Assembly: GCF_008369445.1 (NCBI RefSeq)
Contig: NZ_VTWH01000002.1
Location: forward strand, 124,001-188,000
Length of the DNA: 64,000 nucleotides
From: Aureimonas fodinaquatilis
GTDB lineage: Bacteria > Pseudomonadota > Alphaproteobacteria > Rhizobiales > Rhizobiaceae
Direction: 5' to 3'
Shown here: one piece after another, positions 56,109-64,000 of the stretch
Numbering within the stretch: the first letter of the stretch is position 1
Layout: each line of letters opens with the position of its first letter
The notes under the pieces: model-generated
What the model saw: only the letters and a program-made list of their open reading frames with translations
What the model was told of the DNA's origin: nothing
The model's database searches: none
Made by a program: the position numbers and the translations under genes

Positions 56109-57440
56109 ATGGTTGATGCCATTTCCAGGTTAGCGCGGGCCAAAGTGTCCCGCCGCACCGTGGTTGCCGGAGCGGCTGCCGCTGCCGGCATTGCAGCTTT
56201 GCCAGGCAGCGCTTTGGCGCAGTCGGCGATTGACGGTGTTCTGACGGCGCCCAACCGCGGCGGATGGAACGATCAGTTCGACACCCGCTCGGCCAATGTG
56301 GCAACAGTTGCCTCGAACCAGCCGGTGTTTTCGCCGAACACATCGTCGGCAATGCAGCAGGCAATTTCTTCATATCAGCAGATCGCAATGTCTGGCGGGT
56401 GGAGACGAGTTCCGGAAGACCAGACACTTCGTCTTGGCGTTCAGCACCCCAATGTCATGGCACTGCGTGAGCGTCTGGCAATTTCCGGAGATCTGAGCCG
56501 CACAGCCGGACAATCTCCTGCATTCGATACTTATGTTGATGCCGCCGTTAAGCGCTTTCAGGCGCGCCATGGCCTGCCAGCAGACGGCGTCGTGGCGGCG
56601 CACAGCTATCAGGCAATGAATGTGCCGGCCGAAGTGCGGCTTGGTCAGTTGCAGACCAATCTCAACCGGTTGCAGAAGCAGAGCTACGACGCACAGCGTT
56701 TTGTCATGGTCAACATTCCGGCGGCCTCGATTGAGGCGGTGGAGCGCGGCAATGTTGTTCAGCGTCATACGGCCGTTGTCGGCAAGATTGACCGCCAGAC
56801 GCCAATTCTGCAATCGCGCATTACCAATCTGAATCTCAACCCATATTGGCATGCGCCAACATCGATCGTTCGCAAGGACATCATTCCGCTGATGCGGACC
56901 GATCCGACTTATCTGGAACGCAACGACATTTTCATCTACGCCTCGGATGGTCGGGTTATTCCTCCATCTGAAATCGACTGGAACACCGAGGAAGCTGCAC
57001 GCTATCTGTTCCGGCAGAACCCGGGCAAAAACAACGCCATGTCTTCGGTCAAGATCAACTTTCCGAACCCGCATGCCGTTTACATGCACGACACACCGCA
57101 GCAGAGCGTGTTTTCGCAATTGATGCGGTTTGAATCATCGGGCTGCGTGCGTGTGCAGAATGTGCGTGACCTGATTGTGTGGATTGCGCGCGATACGCCG
57201 GGCTGGGATCGTTCGGCAATTGAAAAGGTTGTTTCTGCCAGAACACGGCAGGACATCAACATTTCAAATCCGGTGCCATTGCACTTCACCTATCTGACGG
57301 CGTGGGCAACTGATCCAACCGTGGTGCAGTTCCGCGACGATATTTATCGCATGGATGGATCAGAGCAATTGGCCATGTCGGACTCACGCCCCGTTGCCTA
57401 CCAGCCTGGTGAGCAGGTCGTTACCGGCATCACCTACTGA
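56109..57440 (+). CDS. ldt: L,D-transpeptidase
   Basis: The 443-residue periplasmic enzyme forms 3-3 peptidoglycan cross-links or attaches proteins to the wall. It has a twin-arginine-like signal (VSRRTVVAGAAAAAGIAALPG), a PG_binding_1 domain (about residues 125-175, AVKRFQARHGLPADGVV) and a YkuD catalytic domain with His in VYMHDTPQQSVF and Cys346 in SSGCVRVQN. AGGGGG lies 6 bases before the ATG. It sits after ldtR, its probable regulator. Confidence 0.93.
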   Translation: MVDAISRLARAKVSRRTVVAGAAAAAGIAALPGSALAQSAIDGVLTAPNRGGWNDQFDTRSANVATVASNQPVFSPNTSSAMQQAISSYQQIAMSGGWRRVPEDQTLRLGVQHPNVMALRERLAISGDLSRTAGQSPAFDTYVDAAVKRFQARHGLPADGVVAAHSYQAMNVPAEVRLGQLQTNLNRLQKQSYDAQRFVMVNIPAASIEAVERGNVVQRHTAVVGKIDRQTPILQSRITNLNLNPYWHAPTSIVRKDIIPLMRTDPTYLERNDIFIYASDGRVIPPSEIDWNTEEAARYLFRQNPGKNNAMSSVKINFPNPHAVYMHDTPQQSVFSQLMRFESSGCVRVQNVRDLIVWIARDTPGWDRSAIEKVVSARTRQDINISNPVPLHFTYLTAWATDPTVVQFRDDIYRMDGSEQLAMSDSRPVAYQPGEQVVTGITY

Positions 57441-57573
57441 AAAAGGCGGATGGTGAAACTTCTGGGGCCAGACCACTTCCTGTGATCCTGCGATCGGCAG
57501 AAATGGTCTGACTCTACAGTGCTTCACATTCTTGGCCGTAGAAGCGTGACGGCCTTAACGTTAGATGTGCTGG

Positions 57574-57605
57574 TGCCGGAAGTCCTGGACTTCCGGCATT
57601 TCTTG
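57574..57605 (+). terminator. Hairpin downstream of ldt
   Basis: Perfect 11-base arms TGCCGGAAGTC and GACTTCCGGCA with a 3-base loop are followed by TTTCTT. It lies 134 bp after the ldt stop and 106 bp before glyA. It looks like an intrinsic terminator, or an attenuator in the glyA leader. The rest of the 270-bp gap has no recognised element. Confidence 0.6.
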
Positions 57606-57710
57606 TTGGTACAGCAAGTCGATATTGGCGCGGGCGATCTTTCCATGATAGACCGCAGCCAACTCGCCAGCAGAGGAACGCGCTGGCGCTATCTAGTCGG
57701 AGCAATCGAT

Positions 57711-59030
57711 ATGTCGCAGGCCATCGCAGAACAACCTTCGCACCGTCATGAGGCCTTTTTTGCAGACGGTATCGCCGCCAGCGATCCGGAATTGTTTGCA
57801 GCCATGAGAAGCGAGCTGCATCGCCAGCAGCATGAGATTGAGCTGATTGCTTCTGAAAACATTGTCTCGCGCGCTGTGCTTGAAGCGCAGGGCTCTGTTT
57901 TGACCAACAAATATGCAGAAGGTTATCCGGGGCGTCGCTATTATGGTGGCTGCGAATATGTGGACGTAGCTGAAACACTGGCGATTGAACGTGCCAAGGA
58001 AATTTTTGGCTGCGGCTTTGCAAATGTTCAGCCCAATTCCGGCAGTCAGGCCAATCAGGCCGTTCTGATGGCCCTTTCCAGCCCGGGTGAAACCATTCTG
58101 GGCATGAGCCTCGATGCCGGCGGGCATTTGACACATGGTGCCAAGCCAAATCTGTCCGGCCGCTGGTTCAACCCGGTTCAGTATGGGCTGGATGTGGAAA
58201 CAGGCCTGATTGACTACGACGCGGTTGCAGCTCTGGCAGAGCAGCACAAGCCCCGCATCATCGTAGCGGGCGGTTCTGCCTATTCCCGCCGCATTGATTT
58301 TGCGCGCTTCCGCGCAATTGCAGATGCTGTCGGCGCGTATCTCTGGGTCGACATGGCGCATTTTGCCGGTCTGGTTGCAACGGGAGAGCATCCCAGCCCG
58401 TTTCCGCATGCACACATCGTTACATCAACCACGCACAAGACCCTTCGCGGACCGCGCGGCGGACTGGTGCTGACCAATGATGAAGACATTGCCAAGAAAG
58501 TGAATTCGGCAATTTTCCCAGGCTTGCAGGGTGGGCCCCTGATGCATGTCATTGCCGGTAAAGCGGTGGCATTCAAAGAGGCTCTGACGCCGGAATACAA
58601 AAGCTATATCAAGGCAGTAGTGGAGAATGCCAAAGTATTGGCTGAAACACTGCGCGCAGGGGGTCTCAACATCATTTCGGGTGGTACAGACACGCATCTG
58701 ATGCTGGTGGACCTGCGTCCCAAAATGCTGAATGGCAAGGCGTCGGAAGCTGCACTTGGCCGTGCGGGAATTACCTGCAACAAGAATGGCGTGCCGAATG
58801 ACCCGGAAAAGCCAACCATCACATCCGGCGTGCGTCTTGGTACACCAGCAGCGACAACCCGCGGCTTTGGCGCTGCAGAGTTCCGCGAAGTCGGCGAACT
58901 GATTGTCGAGGTTCTGGATGGGCTGAAGCAGTCCAACTCGCCGGAAGGCAATGCCGTTGTTGAAACCCGCGTGAAGGAAAAGGTGCTGGCACTGACAGAC
59001 CGTTTCCCGATTTACCCCAGCCTTGGATAA
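57711..59030 (+). CDS. glyA: Serine hydroxymethyltransferase
   Basis: The 439-residue PLP enzyme interconverts serine and glycine and supplies one-carbon units. PLP-binding Lys243 is in [14 protein letters not shown]. The start at 57711 ([11 protein letters not shown]) has GGAG 8 bases upstream and fits the family. The frame runs 64 codons further upstream through the leader without support. It begins the glyA-nrdR-ribD-ribE-ribH-nusB series. Confidence 0.96.
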   Translation: MSQAIAEQPSHRHEAFFADGIAASDPELFAAMRSELHRQQHEIELIASENIVSRAVLEAQGSVLTNKYAEGYPGRRYYGGCEYVDVAETLAIERAKEIFGCGFANVQPNSGSQANQAVLMALSSPGETILGMSLDAGGHLTHGAKPNLSGRWFNPVQYGLDVETGLIDYDAVAALAEQHKPRIIVAGGSAYSRRIDFARFRAIADAVGAYLWVDMAHFAGLVATGEHPSPFPHAHIVTSTTHKTLRGPRGGLVLTNDEDIAKKVNSAIFPGLQGGPLMHVIAGKAVAFKEALTPEYKSYIKAVVENAKVLAETLRAGGLNIISGGTDTHLMLVDLRPKMLNGKASEAALGRAGITCNKNGVPNDPEKPTITSGVRLGTPAATTRGFGAAEFREVGELIVEVLDGLKQSNSPEGNAVVETRVKEKVLALTDRFPIYPSLG

Positions 59031-59033
59031 ACC

Positions 59034-59504
59034 ATGCGCTGTCCATATTGCGGATCACAGGAAACGCAGGTCAAGGATTCACGCCCCGCAGAGGACGGCG
59101 GGGCTATTCGCCGTCGGCGGACCTGCCCGGATTGCAATGGGCGTTTTACAACCTTCGAACGGGTTCAACTGCGTGAGTTGACCGTGCTTAAGCGCTCTGG
59201 CCGCAAAGTGCCGTTTGAGCGCGATAAGCTGGCGCGATCCATTGAAACCGCTTTGCGCAAGCGCCCGGTTGACAGTGAGCGGATGGAGCGGATGATTTCC
59301 GGTATTGTCCGGCAACTGGAGTCCTCGGGTGAAAGTGAAGTGCGTTCGGAAGATGTCGGGCTTCTGGTTATGGAAGCCTTGCGCGGACTGGATGACGTTG
59401 CCTATGTGCGTTTTGCCTCGGTTTACCGGGATTTTCGCGAGGCAAGGGATTTTGAGGCGCTGATCCAGGAACTGGCGACGCTGCCTGTCAAGGAAAAGGA
59501 CTGA
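59034..59504 (+). CDS. nrdR: Transcriptional repressor NrdR
   Basis: The 156-residue regulator represses ribonucleotide reductase genes when dATP is bound. The zinc ribbon is [15 protein letters not shown] with [14 protein letters not shown], followed by an ATP-cone domain ([20 protein letters not shown]). It starts 3 bp after glyA. No NrdR-box pair is evident in the window. Confidence 0.95.
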   Translation: MRCPYCGSQETQVKDSRPAEDGGAIRRRRTCPDCNGRFTTFERVQLRELTVLKRSGRKVPFERDKLARSIETALRKRPVDSERMERMISGIVRQLESSGESEVRSEDVGLLVMEALRGLDDVAYVRFASVYRDFREARDFEALIQELATLPVKEKD

Positions 59505-59513
59505 TCGCCGGCC

Positions 59514-60629
59514 ATGTCACCCGTTAACGGTGTGGCGACTGAAGCGGATCGCCGTTACATGGCCGCTGCCATTCGCCTGTCTCGATGCCATGTCGGTCTG
59601 ACCGGATCCAACCCTTCGGTTGGGGTGTTGATTGTTGCGCAGCACAACGGCCATGAACCGAAGATTGTTGGCCGTGGCGTGACTGCAAAGGGTGGGCGGC
59701 CGCATGGTGAAGTGCTGGCCCTGCAGGAAGCGGGTGAAGCGGCGCGCGGCGCAACTGCTTATGTGACATTGGAGCCGTGCGCGCATCATGGTGTAACGCC
59801 GCCCTGCGCCGATGCGCTGGTGCGTGCCGGGATTGCCAGGGTTGTTGTGGCGCTGCAAGATCCTGATATGCGGGTGGATGGCCGCGGTTTCGCCATTTTG
59901 CAGGCAGGCGGGGTGAGTGTTACCCTCGGCGTCGAGGCAGAGGCTGCGAAAGAGCCGCTGAGCGGTTTTTTCAGCCGTGTCCAGCATGCCAGACCCTACG
60001 TGACACTCAAGGTTGCACAGTCGGCTGATGGCGCGATTGGTCGGGCTGGTACTGGTCAGGTTGCCATCAGTGGCGCAATCGCCAATCGTCAGACACATTT
60101 GCAGCGCGCCTTCAGCGACGCAATTCTGGTTGGGGTTGGAACGGTTCTGGCGGATGATCCGCAATTGACCTGCCGTCTGCCGGGTCTGGAGGATCGTTCA
60201 CCGCTGCGCATTGTCTATGACCCGCTGCTTGCTACGCCGCCAGGCTGCAAGCTGGTACGAACAGCCAAACAGACTCCAACACTGCTGGCTGTGTCGGCAG
60301 AGGTTGGCGAAGCCGCCAAAGCGCCGTATCTGGCGGCGGGGTGCCGATTGCTGGACATCAATGACAGGCAGGATTTTGCAGGCTTTTTCGCATCCCTTGC
60401 CAGCCTCGGAATTTCCACCGTGCTGTACGAAGCCGGGCACAGGCTGGGGCAAGCGATATTGTCCGCAGGCCTGGCGGATCGCCTGATCGTCGTACGCTCG
60501 CCCGTGATTGTTGGTGCAGAAGGGGTTGCCTCGCCGCTGACAAATGCGCATTTGCAGCACTACAGCCTGACAGAGCAAAATTTCTTCGGCGATGATGTCT
60601 GGTGCGAATATGAAAGAAGGGATCGCTAG
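59514..60629 (+). CDS. ribD: Bifunctional riboflavin biosynthesis deaminase/reductase
   Basis: The 371-residue enzyme catalyses two steps after GTP cyclohydrolase II. The N-terminal deaminase has a zinc site PHGEVLAL (the usual motif is HAE; here it is HGE, still with His and Glu) and EPCAHHGVTPPC. The C-terminal reductase starts near residue 155 (YVTLKVAQSADGAIG). Its TAG shares one base with the ribE start. Confidence 0.93.
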   Translation: MSPVNGVATEADRRYMAAAIRLSRCHVGLTGSNPSVGVLIVAQHNGHEPKIVGRGVTAKGGRPHGEVLALQEAGEAARGATAYVTLEPCAHHGVTPPCADALVRAGIARVVVALQDPDMRVDGRGFAILQAGGVSVTLGVEAEAAKEPLSGFFSRVQHARPYVTLKVAQSADGAIGRAGTGQVAISGAIANRQTHLQRAFSDAILVGVGTVLADDPQLTCRLPGLEDRSPLRIVYDPLLATPPGCKLVRTAKQTPTLLAVSAEVGEAAKAPYLAAGCRLLDINDRQDFAGFFASLASLGISTVLYEAGHRLGQAILSAGLADRLIVVRSPVIVGAEGVASPLTNAHLQHYSLTEQNFFGDDVWCEYERRDR

Positions 60630-61252
60630 TGTTTACCGGAATTATTACCGATATTGGCCAGATAAGTGCGGTACGCGAACTGGACGAAGGGCGCGCCTTT
60701 CGCGTGGAAACTGCTTATGACCCGTCCACGATCGCCATTGGTGCTTCCATTGCCTGTGCGGGCGTCTGTCTGACGGTGACGCAACTGGCCGCGCCCGGGT
60801 CCAATGAACGCTGGTTCGAGGTTGAGGCATGGGAAGAAGCCCTGCGTCTGACAACAGCCGGCGCCTGGCAGCCCGGCAGCCGGCTGAATCTGGAGCGGGC
60901 GCTGTGTGTTGGTGACGAACTTGGCGGGCACCTTGTTTCGGGCCATGTGGATGGTAAAGCAAGCATTGTCGATGTTCAGGATGAAGGTGAAGCGACAAGG
61001 TTCAGGCTGCGCGCCCCGCAGGATCTGAAGCGCTTCATTGCCCAGAAAGGCTCGATCTGCCTTGATGGCACGTCGCTGACGGTTAACGGCGTTGCCGACG
61101 ATATTTTTGATGTGCTGTTGATCCGGCACTCGCTCGGTGTCACAACTTGGGGCGAAAGACAAAAAGATGATGTGGTTAATCTTGAGGTTGACCAGATTGC
61201 GCGCTATGCCGAGCGTCTGTTCGGCACCGGTATTCCACAGTCTGCGGGATAA
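60629..61252 (+). CDS. ribE: Riboflavin synthase, alpha subunit
   Basis: The 207-residue enzyme converts two lumazines to riboflavin. It has the paired lumazine-binding barrels, with MFTGIITDIG at the start and GGHLVSGHVDGKASI in the middle, a typical duplication. The GTG start at 60629 overlaps the ribD stop by one base. Confidence 0.94.
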   Translation: MFTGIITDIGQISAVRELDEGRAFRVETAYDPSTIAIGASIACAGVCLTVTQLAAPGSNERWFEVEAWEEALRLTTAGAWQPGSRLNLERALCVGDELGGHLVSGHVDGKASIVDVQDEGEATRFRLRAPQDLKRFIAQKGSICLDGTSLTVNGVADDIFDVLLIRHSLGVTTWGERQKDDVVNLEVDQIARYAERLFGTGIPQSAG

Positions 61253-61361
61253 CGGGTGCTGTAAAACCATTCAAGCACATGTGTGAAATCGGGTCGCGTC
61301 CGGAAATCTTTCAGGTTCCGCGGTCCATTTTGCCGGCTTCTGTTCAGGATTTGTATTTGTA

Positions 61362-61808
61362 ATGTCATCTGCTCCGCACATTCTCATCGTTGAAGCTCGT
61401 TTTTACGAGCATATTGCCGATCATCTTCTGGAAGGTGCCAAGGCGGCGCTGACAGCCGCCGGGGCAACGTTTAACGTGGTAACCGTTCCGGGCGCGCTGG
61501 AAGTTCCCGCGGCCGTCACCATGGCGCTGGCGGGAGAAGATGTCGGCGGCACGTCCTATGATGGCTATGTTGCGCTGGGCTGCGTCATACGCGGCGAAAC
61601 CTACCATTTCGAAATTGTTGCCAATGAATCCAGCCGGGCGCTGATGGACCTTTCGATGGAAGGCGTTGCAATTGGCAATGGCATACTGACGGTTGAAAAT
61701 GAAGAACAGGCGCTGGAGCGAGCCATCGTTGCGCGCAAGGACAAGGGCGGAGCGGCTGCAGCAGCGGCGCTGACCATGATCGACCTGCGCAAATCGTTCG
61801 GAGCCTGA
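61362..61808 (+). CDS. ribH: 6,7-dimethyl-8-ribityllumazine synthase
   Basis: The 148-residue enzyme forms lumazine from the ribityl-pyrimidine and dihydroxybutanone phosphate. Motifs are [11 protein letters not shown] and the catalytic-histidine block [18 protein letters not shown] 109-bp gap with no recognised element separates it from ribE. nusB follows 3 bp after its stop. Confidence 0.95.
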   Translation: MSSAPHILIVEARFYEHIADHLLEGAKAALTAAGATFNVVTVPGALEVPAAVTMALAGEDVGGTSYDGYVALGCVIRGETYHFEIVANESSRALMDLSMEGVAIGNGILTVENEEQALERAIVARKDKGGAAAAAALTMIDLRKSFGA

Positions 61809-61811
61809 GCC

Positions 61812-62312
61812 ATGTCCGATGCTTTTCCCAAACCGCCGCGCTTAGCCAACAAGCGAGGCGCGGCGCGTTTGGCAGCTGTGCAGGCGCTGTATCAGATGGA
61901 TGTTGGCGGCACGAGCCTTCTGGACACGGTTGCAGAGCATGAAGCCTTCCGGCTGGGCCAGGAGGTTGATGGCGATGTGTACCGTGAGGCCGATGCTGCG
62001 TGGTTTCGAGACATTGTGTCAGGAGTCGTGCGTGCACAAAAGACCATCGACCCGCTGATCCACTCGTCTTTAACCGCGGACTGGCCACTTGCAAGGCTGG
62101 ACACCACCCTCCGGGCAATTCTGCGCGCTGGCACTTACGAAGTTACCAGCCGCAAGGATGTGCCGGTGGCCGTCATCGTTTCCGAATATGTGGACATTGC
62201 CAAGGCGTTCTATTCTGAAGATGAGCCGAGGCTGGTCAATGCTGTGCTGGATCGCGTATCGCGCCGGTCCAGAGGTGAGGGGCGCGGGCAGGAAATCCGG
62301 GCGAAGGATTGA
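61812..62312 (+). CDS. nusB: Transcription antitermination factor NusB
   Basis: The 166-residue helical protein binds boxA RNA with NusE during rRNA transcription. The family elements [15 protein letters not shown] near the N-terminus and [15 protein letters not shown] with [13 protein letters not shown] near the C-terminus are clear. It ends in a basic tail. The gene usually next in rhizobia (thiL) is absent here. Confidence 0.94.
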   Translation: MSDAFPKPPRLANKRGAARLAAVQALYQMDVGGTSLLDTVAEHEAFRLGQEVDGDVYREADAAWFRDIVSGVVRAQKTIDPLIHSSLTADWPLARLDTTLRAILRAGTYEVTSRKDVPVAVIVSEYVDIAKAFYSEDEPRLVNAVLDRVSRRSRGEGRGQEIRAKD

Positions 62313-62665
62313 CAACCTGCCGTTCCAAATCTAACTGCTGGCTTGTGTCGGCGATATTGAAAATCTTTCTGCTCTTCTTGGTGGCCGCCTGTCTGGCGGC
62401 TCCCTTGCGTGTTGCAGTGGCGGCGGAAGTGACCTGCCCCTCGCAGCAGAGCATCCGCGTGTGCAGCATCGACACGGAAAATGCACGCGTTGCCAAGCAA
62501 GCGCCGGCAGAGACTTCGTGCCTTGGCAAGGCTGTTTTGCATGCTGCGCAATCAGATGCTGTGCGCATGGCGGACAAAATGTTGCTTGCGCACACCATCG
62601 ATCTTTTGCCGCAGGGCAGTGCAGGCGGCAGGCTGGAACGGCCACCGCGCGAACTGACAGTCTGA
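62309..62665 (+). CDS. Small exported hypothetical protein
   Basis: The 118-codon frame begins TTG overlapping the nusB stop. A GTG at 62345 would give a cleaner signal peptide ([20 protein letters not shown], cleavage near AVAA). The mature part has three cysteines (EVTCPSQ, RVCSID, SCLGK). No ribosome-binding site is obvious at either start. I do not recognise a family. Codon use is like its neighbours, so it is probably real. Confidence 0.5.
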   Translation: MTTCRSKSNCWLVSAILKIFLLFLVAACLAAPLRVAVAAEVTCPSQQSIRVCSIDTENARVAKQAPAETSCLGKAVLHAAQSDAVRMADKMLLAHTIDLLPQGSAGGRLERPPRELTV

Positions 62666-62731
62666 TCTGACTTACCACTCAATTTCATTTTGCTATGCCG
62701 CAGGCTGACAGCCGCGGAAAAAGGATCTGAC

Positions 62732-63178
62732 ATGTCAAATATTGAAACACGCGTTGGCGAGCGTATTCCCGCCTTGGCCGGATTTTACGATGCATTGCGT
62801 GCGCCCTCCGAAACCCTGTTGCGGGTGATTTGCGGAGCGGCACTGATGGTGCACGGTTTCCCCAAAATCATGGATCCGTTCCGGATGACTGGAATGGTTG
62901 AAAACCTTGGCTTCTATCCAGGTGCGTTCTGGTCGCCACTTTTGGCCGCAACCGAATTTCTGGGTGGTCTTCTGCTGGTCATCGGCCTGTTCACTCGGCC
63001 CGCAGCACTGGCTGCAACGGTCGTTCTGCTGGTAACGGTGTACTTCCACTGGGTGGTTCAGGCCGAAGGCTTTTCGGGCGCTGAGAAATCCATCCTCTGG
63101 GCGGCTATCACCTTTTTCTTCTTCATCCACGGCGCCAACAAGCATTCGGTGGACCACAAACTGGGTCGCCAGTTCTGA
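62732..63178 (+). CDS. DoxX family membrane protein
   Basis: The 148-residue protein has four hydrophobic helices (RVICGAALMVHGFPKIMDPF, FLGGLLLVIGLFTRPAALAA, TVVLLVTVYFHWVV, ILWAAITFFFFIHGAN). This is the DoxX/SURF4-like fold, with the typical GLFTRPAAL turn. AAGGA precedes the ATG at 62732. The role is unknown; some relatives form redox membrane complexes. Confidence 0.85.
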   Translation: MSNIETRVGERIPALAGFYDALRAPSETLLRVICGAALMVHGFPKIMDPFRMTGMVENLGFYPGAFWSPLLAATEFLGGLLLVIGLFTRPAALAATVVLLVTVYFHWVVQAEGFSGAEKSILWAAITFFFFIHGANKHSVDHKLGRQF

Positions 63179-63282
63179 CATTGTGAATGAAAACTGCCGT
63201 GCGGCTCAACAACAGGGCCGTGCGGCAACCCCTTTCCGACCAGATGCGATACCGCTTCCCATTGAAGTTGAAACTGCTGTAT

Positions 63283-63325
63283 TAGAGCGGTTCAGGTGAT
63301 GATTTCGTTCACCTGAACCGCTCTA
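63283..63325. terminator. Long perfect hairpin, repeat family B copy 2
   Basis: Seventeen-base arms TAGAGCGGTTCAGGTGA (63283-63299) and its complement (63309-63325) enclose a 9-base loop and are followed by ACTTTTTG. It resembles the hairpin at 4551-4593. It lies 105 bp past the doxX stop and may end that transcript. A partial family A fragment precedes it. Confidence 0.7.
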
Positions 63326-63337
63326 ACTTTTTGTAAT

Positions 63338-63384
63338 GTTTCATTATCTTGCCGTTGAAATGGTCACGTTTCAACGAGAAATGC
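63338..63384. repeat. Family A repeat, single copy
   Basis: TCATTATCTTGCC, then the hairpin GTTGAAATGGTCACGTTTCAAC and GAGAAATGC match the GTTGAAAC-stem version of the unit. It begins directly after the family B hairpin and ends 34 bp before the DUF486 gene, so the two repeat families adjoin here. Confidence 0.75.
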
Positions 63385-63418
63385 TCCAGCGCGTATCAAC
63401 TCCACGGGTTCGGCCACC

Positions 63419-63760
63419 ATGACAATGAATATGTTTCTGACGCCGCTTTTGCTGGTGGTATCCAATATCTTCATGACGTTTGCCTGGTATGGGCATTTGA
63501 AGCACAAGGCTTCTCCGCTGATGATTGCCATCATGGTCAGCTGGGGAATTGCGTTTTTTGAATATTGTCTGGCTGTGCCTGCCAACCGTTGGGGAAGCGA
63601 GTATTACTCGACAGCCCAGCTTAAAACCATGCAGGAAGTCATCACCCTGATGGTGTTTGCCGGCTTCTCGGTTTTCTGGCTGAAAGAGGCAATTACCATC
63701 AACCATCTGATTGGATTTTGCTTTATCGCGCTGGGTGCGGCCTTTGTTTTCAAGACCTAG
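63419..63760 (+). CDS. DUF486 (DMT superfamily) membrane protein
   Basis: The 113-residue protein has four hydrophobic helices and the family blocks VVSNIFMTFAWYGHLKH, FFEYCLAVPANRWG and LKEAITINHLIGFCFIALGA. It is related to half-size drug/metabolite transporters. The substrate is unknown. The start is ATG at 63419 or an ATG two or four codons later. Confidence 0.88.
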   Translation: MTMNMFLTPLLLVVSNIFMTFAWYGHLKHKASPLMIAIMVSWGIAFFEYCLAVPANRWGSEYYSTAQLKTMQEVITLMVFAGFSVFWLKEAITINHLIGFCFIALGAAFVFKT

Positions 63761-63863
63761 TCTGGAAAGCTTTGCCGGAAAATCATTTATGTGACGAAAT
63801 TGACTTGGCATTGTCGCACAAAGCGGCCTTTATACCCGTCATCACGGGTTAGGGGATGATGTC

Positions 63864-64000
63864 ATGTTCTTGCGCAAGCGCTCCATCGCAACAATTTGCA
63901 CCGCAGTGTTCCTAAGCAGCACCTTGATGGCCGATGCGTGCACGCGCTTTGTCTACAAGGGCGGCGGCGATCAGATCATTACCGCCAGATCCATGGACTG
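63864..64000 (+). CDS. Linear amide C-N hydrolase (choloylglycine/penicillin V acylase type), partial
   Basis: Only 45 residues are in the window and the gene runs off the end. A signal-like N-terminus (SIATICTAVFLSSTLMADA) is followed by CTRFVYKGGGDQIITARSMD. The cysteine that becomes N-terminal after processing is the Ntn-hydrolase nucleophile, and R-x-M-D is conserved in the family. AGGGGA (63851-63856) precedes the ATG. The substrate cannot be told. Confidence 0.75.
   Translation, partial: MFLRKRSIATICTAVFLSSTLMADACTRFVYKGGGDQIITARSMD

Noticed and set aside
57519-57710. A 64-codon N-terminal extension of glyA
   Set aside because: It contains the terminator-like hairpin at 57574-57598 and no family sequence. 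The ATG at 57711 has a good ribosome-binding site.

Overview
The window (64 kb, moderately GC-rich) is chromosomal DNA of an alphaproteobacterium, most likely of the order Hyphomicrobiales (Rhizobiales). This rests on gene orders familiar from that group: acpP-fabF-mltG-yicC-gmk; lptF-lptG-lptD-surA-pdxA-rsmA; hdaA-ppk-ppx; hemB next to a DUF6163 gene, ldtR and an L,D-transpeptidase; and glyA-nrdR-ribD-ribE-ribH-nusB. Genus and species cannot be fixed from the sequence alone. I saw no rRNA, tRNA, insertion sequence, integrase or CRISPR array.

Layout. 1-4543 (+): fatty acid elongation and envelope genes ending with gmk. 4622-12398 (-): LPS export, outer-membrane chaperone, vitamin B6 and rRNA dimethylase operon. 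12645-14608 (+): pepA and holC. 14823-19414: an ABC-F ATPase, a GST, ndk, moaD/moaE and pgsA. 19518-24048: uvrC, a small outer-membrane barrel, an exported unknown and rlmJ. 24191-30048: a molybdopterin oxidoreductase, purM/purN, an AI-2E family exporter-like protein and hdaA. 30340-34273: ppk and ppx. 34315-38223 (-): a 1302-residue RTX protein. 38415-45089 (-): a GntR-controlled sugar ABC transporter operon ending in a probable D-apionate lactonase. 45188-54566: rnd, aspS, an exported unknown, parC, bpt, an RDD protein and hemB. 54779-57440: DUF6163, ldtR and ldt. 57711-62312: the glyA to nusB cluster. The rest holds a small exported protein, DoxX, a DUF486 protein and the start of an Ntn hydrolase.

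Most of the window is conserved core genome. The accessory material lies between ppx and rnd: the RTX protein and the apn-type operon. The RTX protein shows HlyA-like architecture and keeps two Gly-Lys sites resembling the acylated lysines of HlyA, but no acyltransferase or type I secretion genes are in the window. The apn-type operon has a perfect GntR-type operator palindrome in front of the regulator, an intrinsic-terminator-like hairpin between the binding-protein and ATPase genes, and an ATPase with an extra C-terminal domain.

The most striking non-coding feature is a dispersed palindromic repeat family of about 57 bp per unit. It has at least 14 recognisable copies at seven loci, three of them tandem arrays. 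It usually begins right at a stop codon, and in hdaA it supplies the stop codon itself. Stem sequences differ between arrays while base pairing is kept. A second family of perfect hairpins (arms up to 17 bp) occurs twice.
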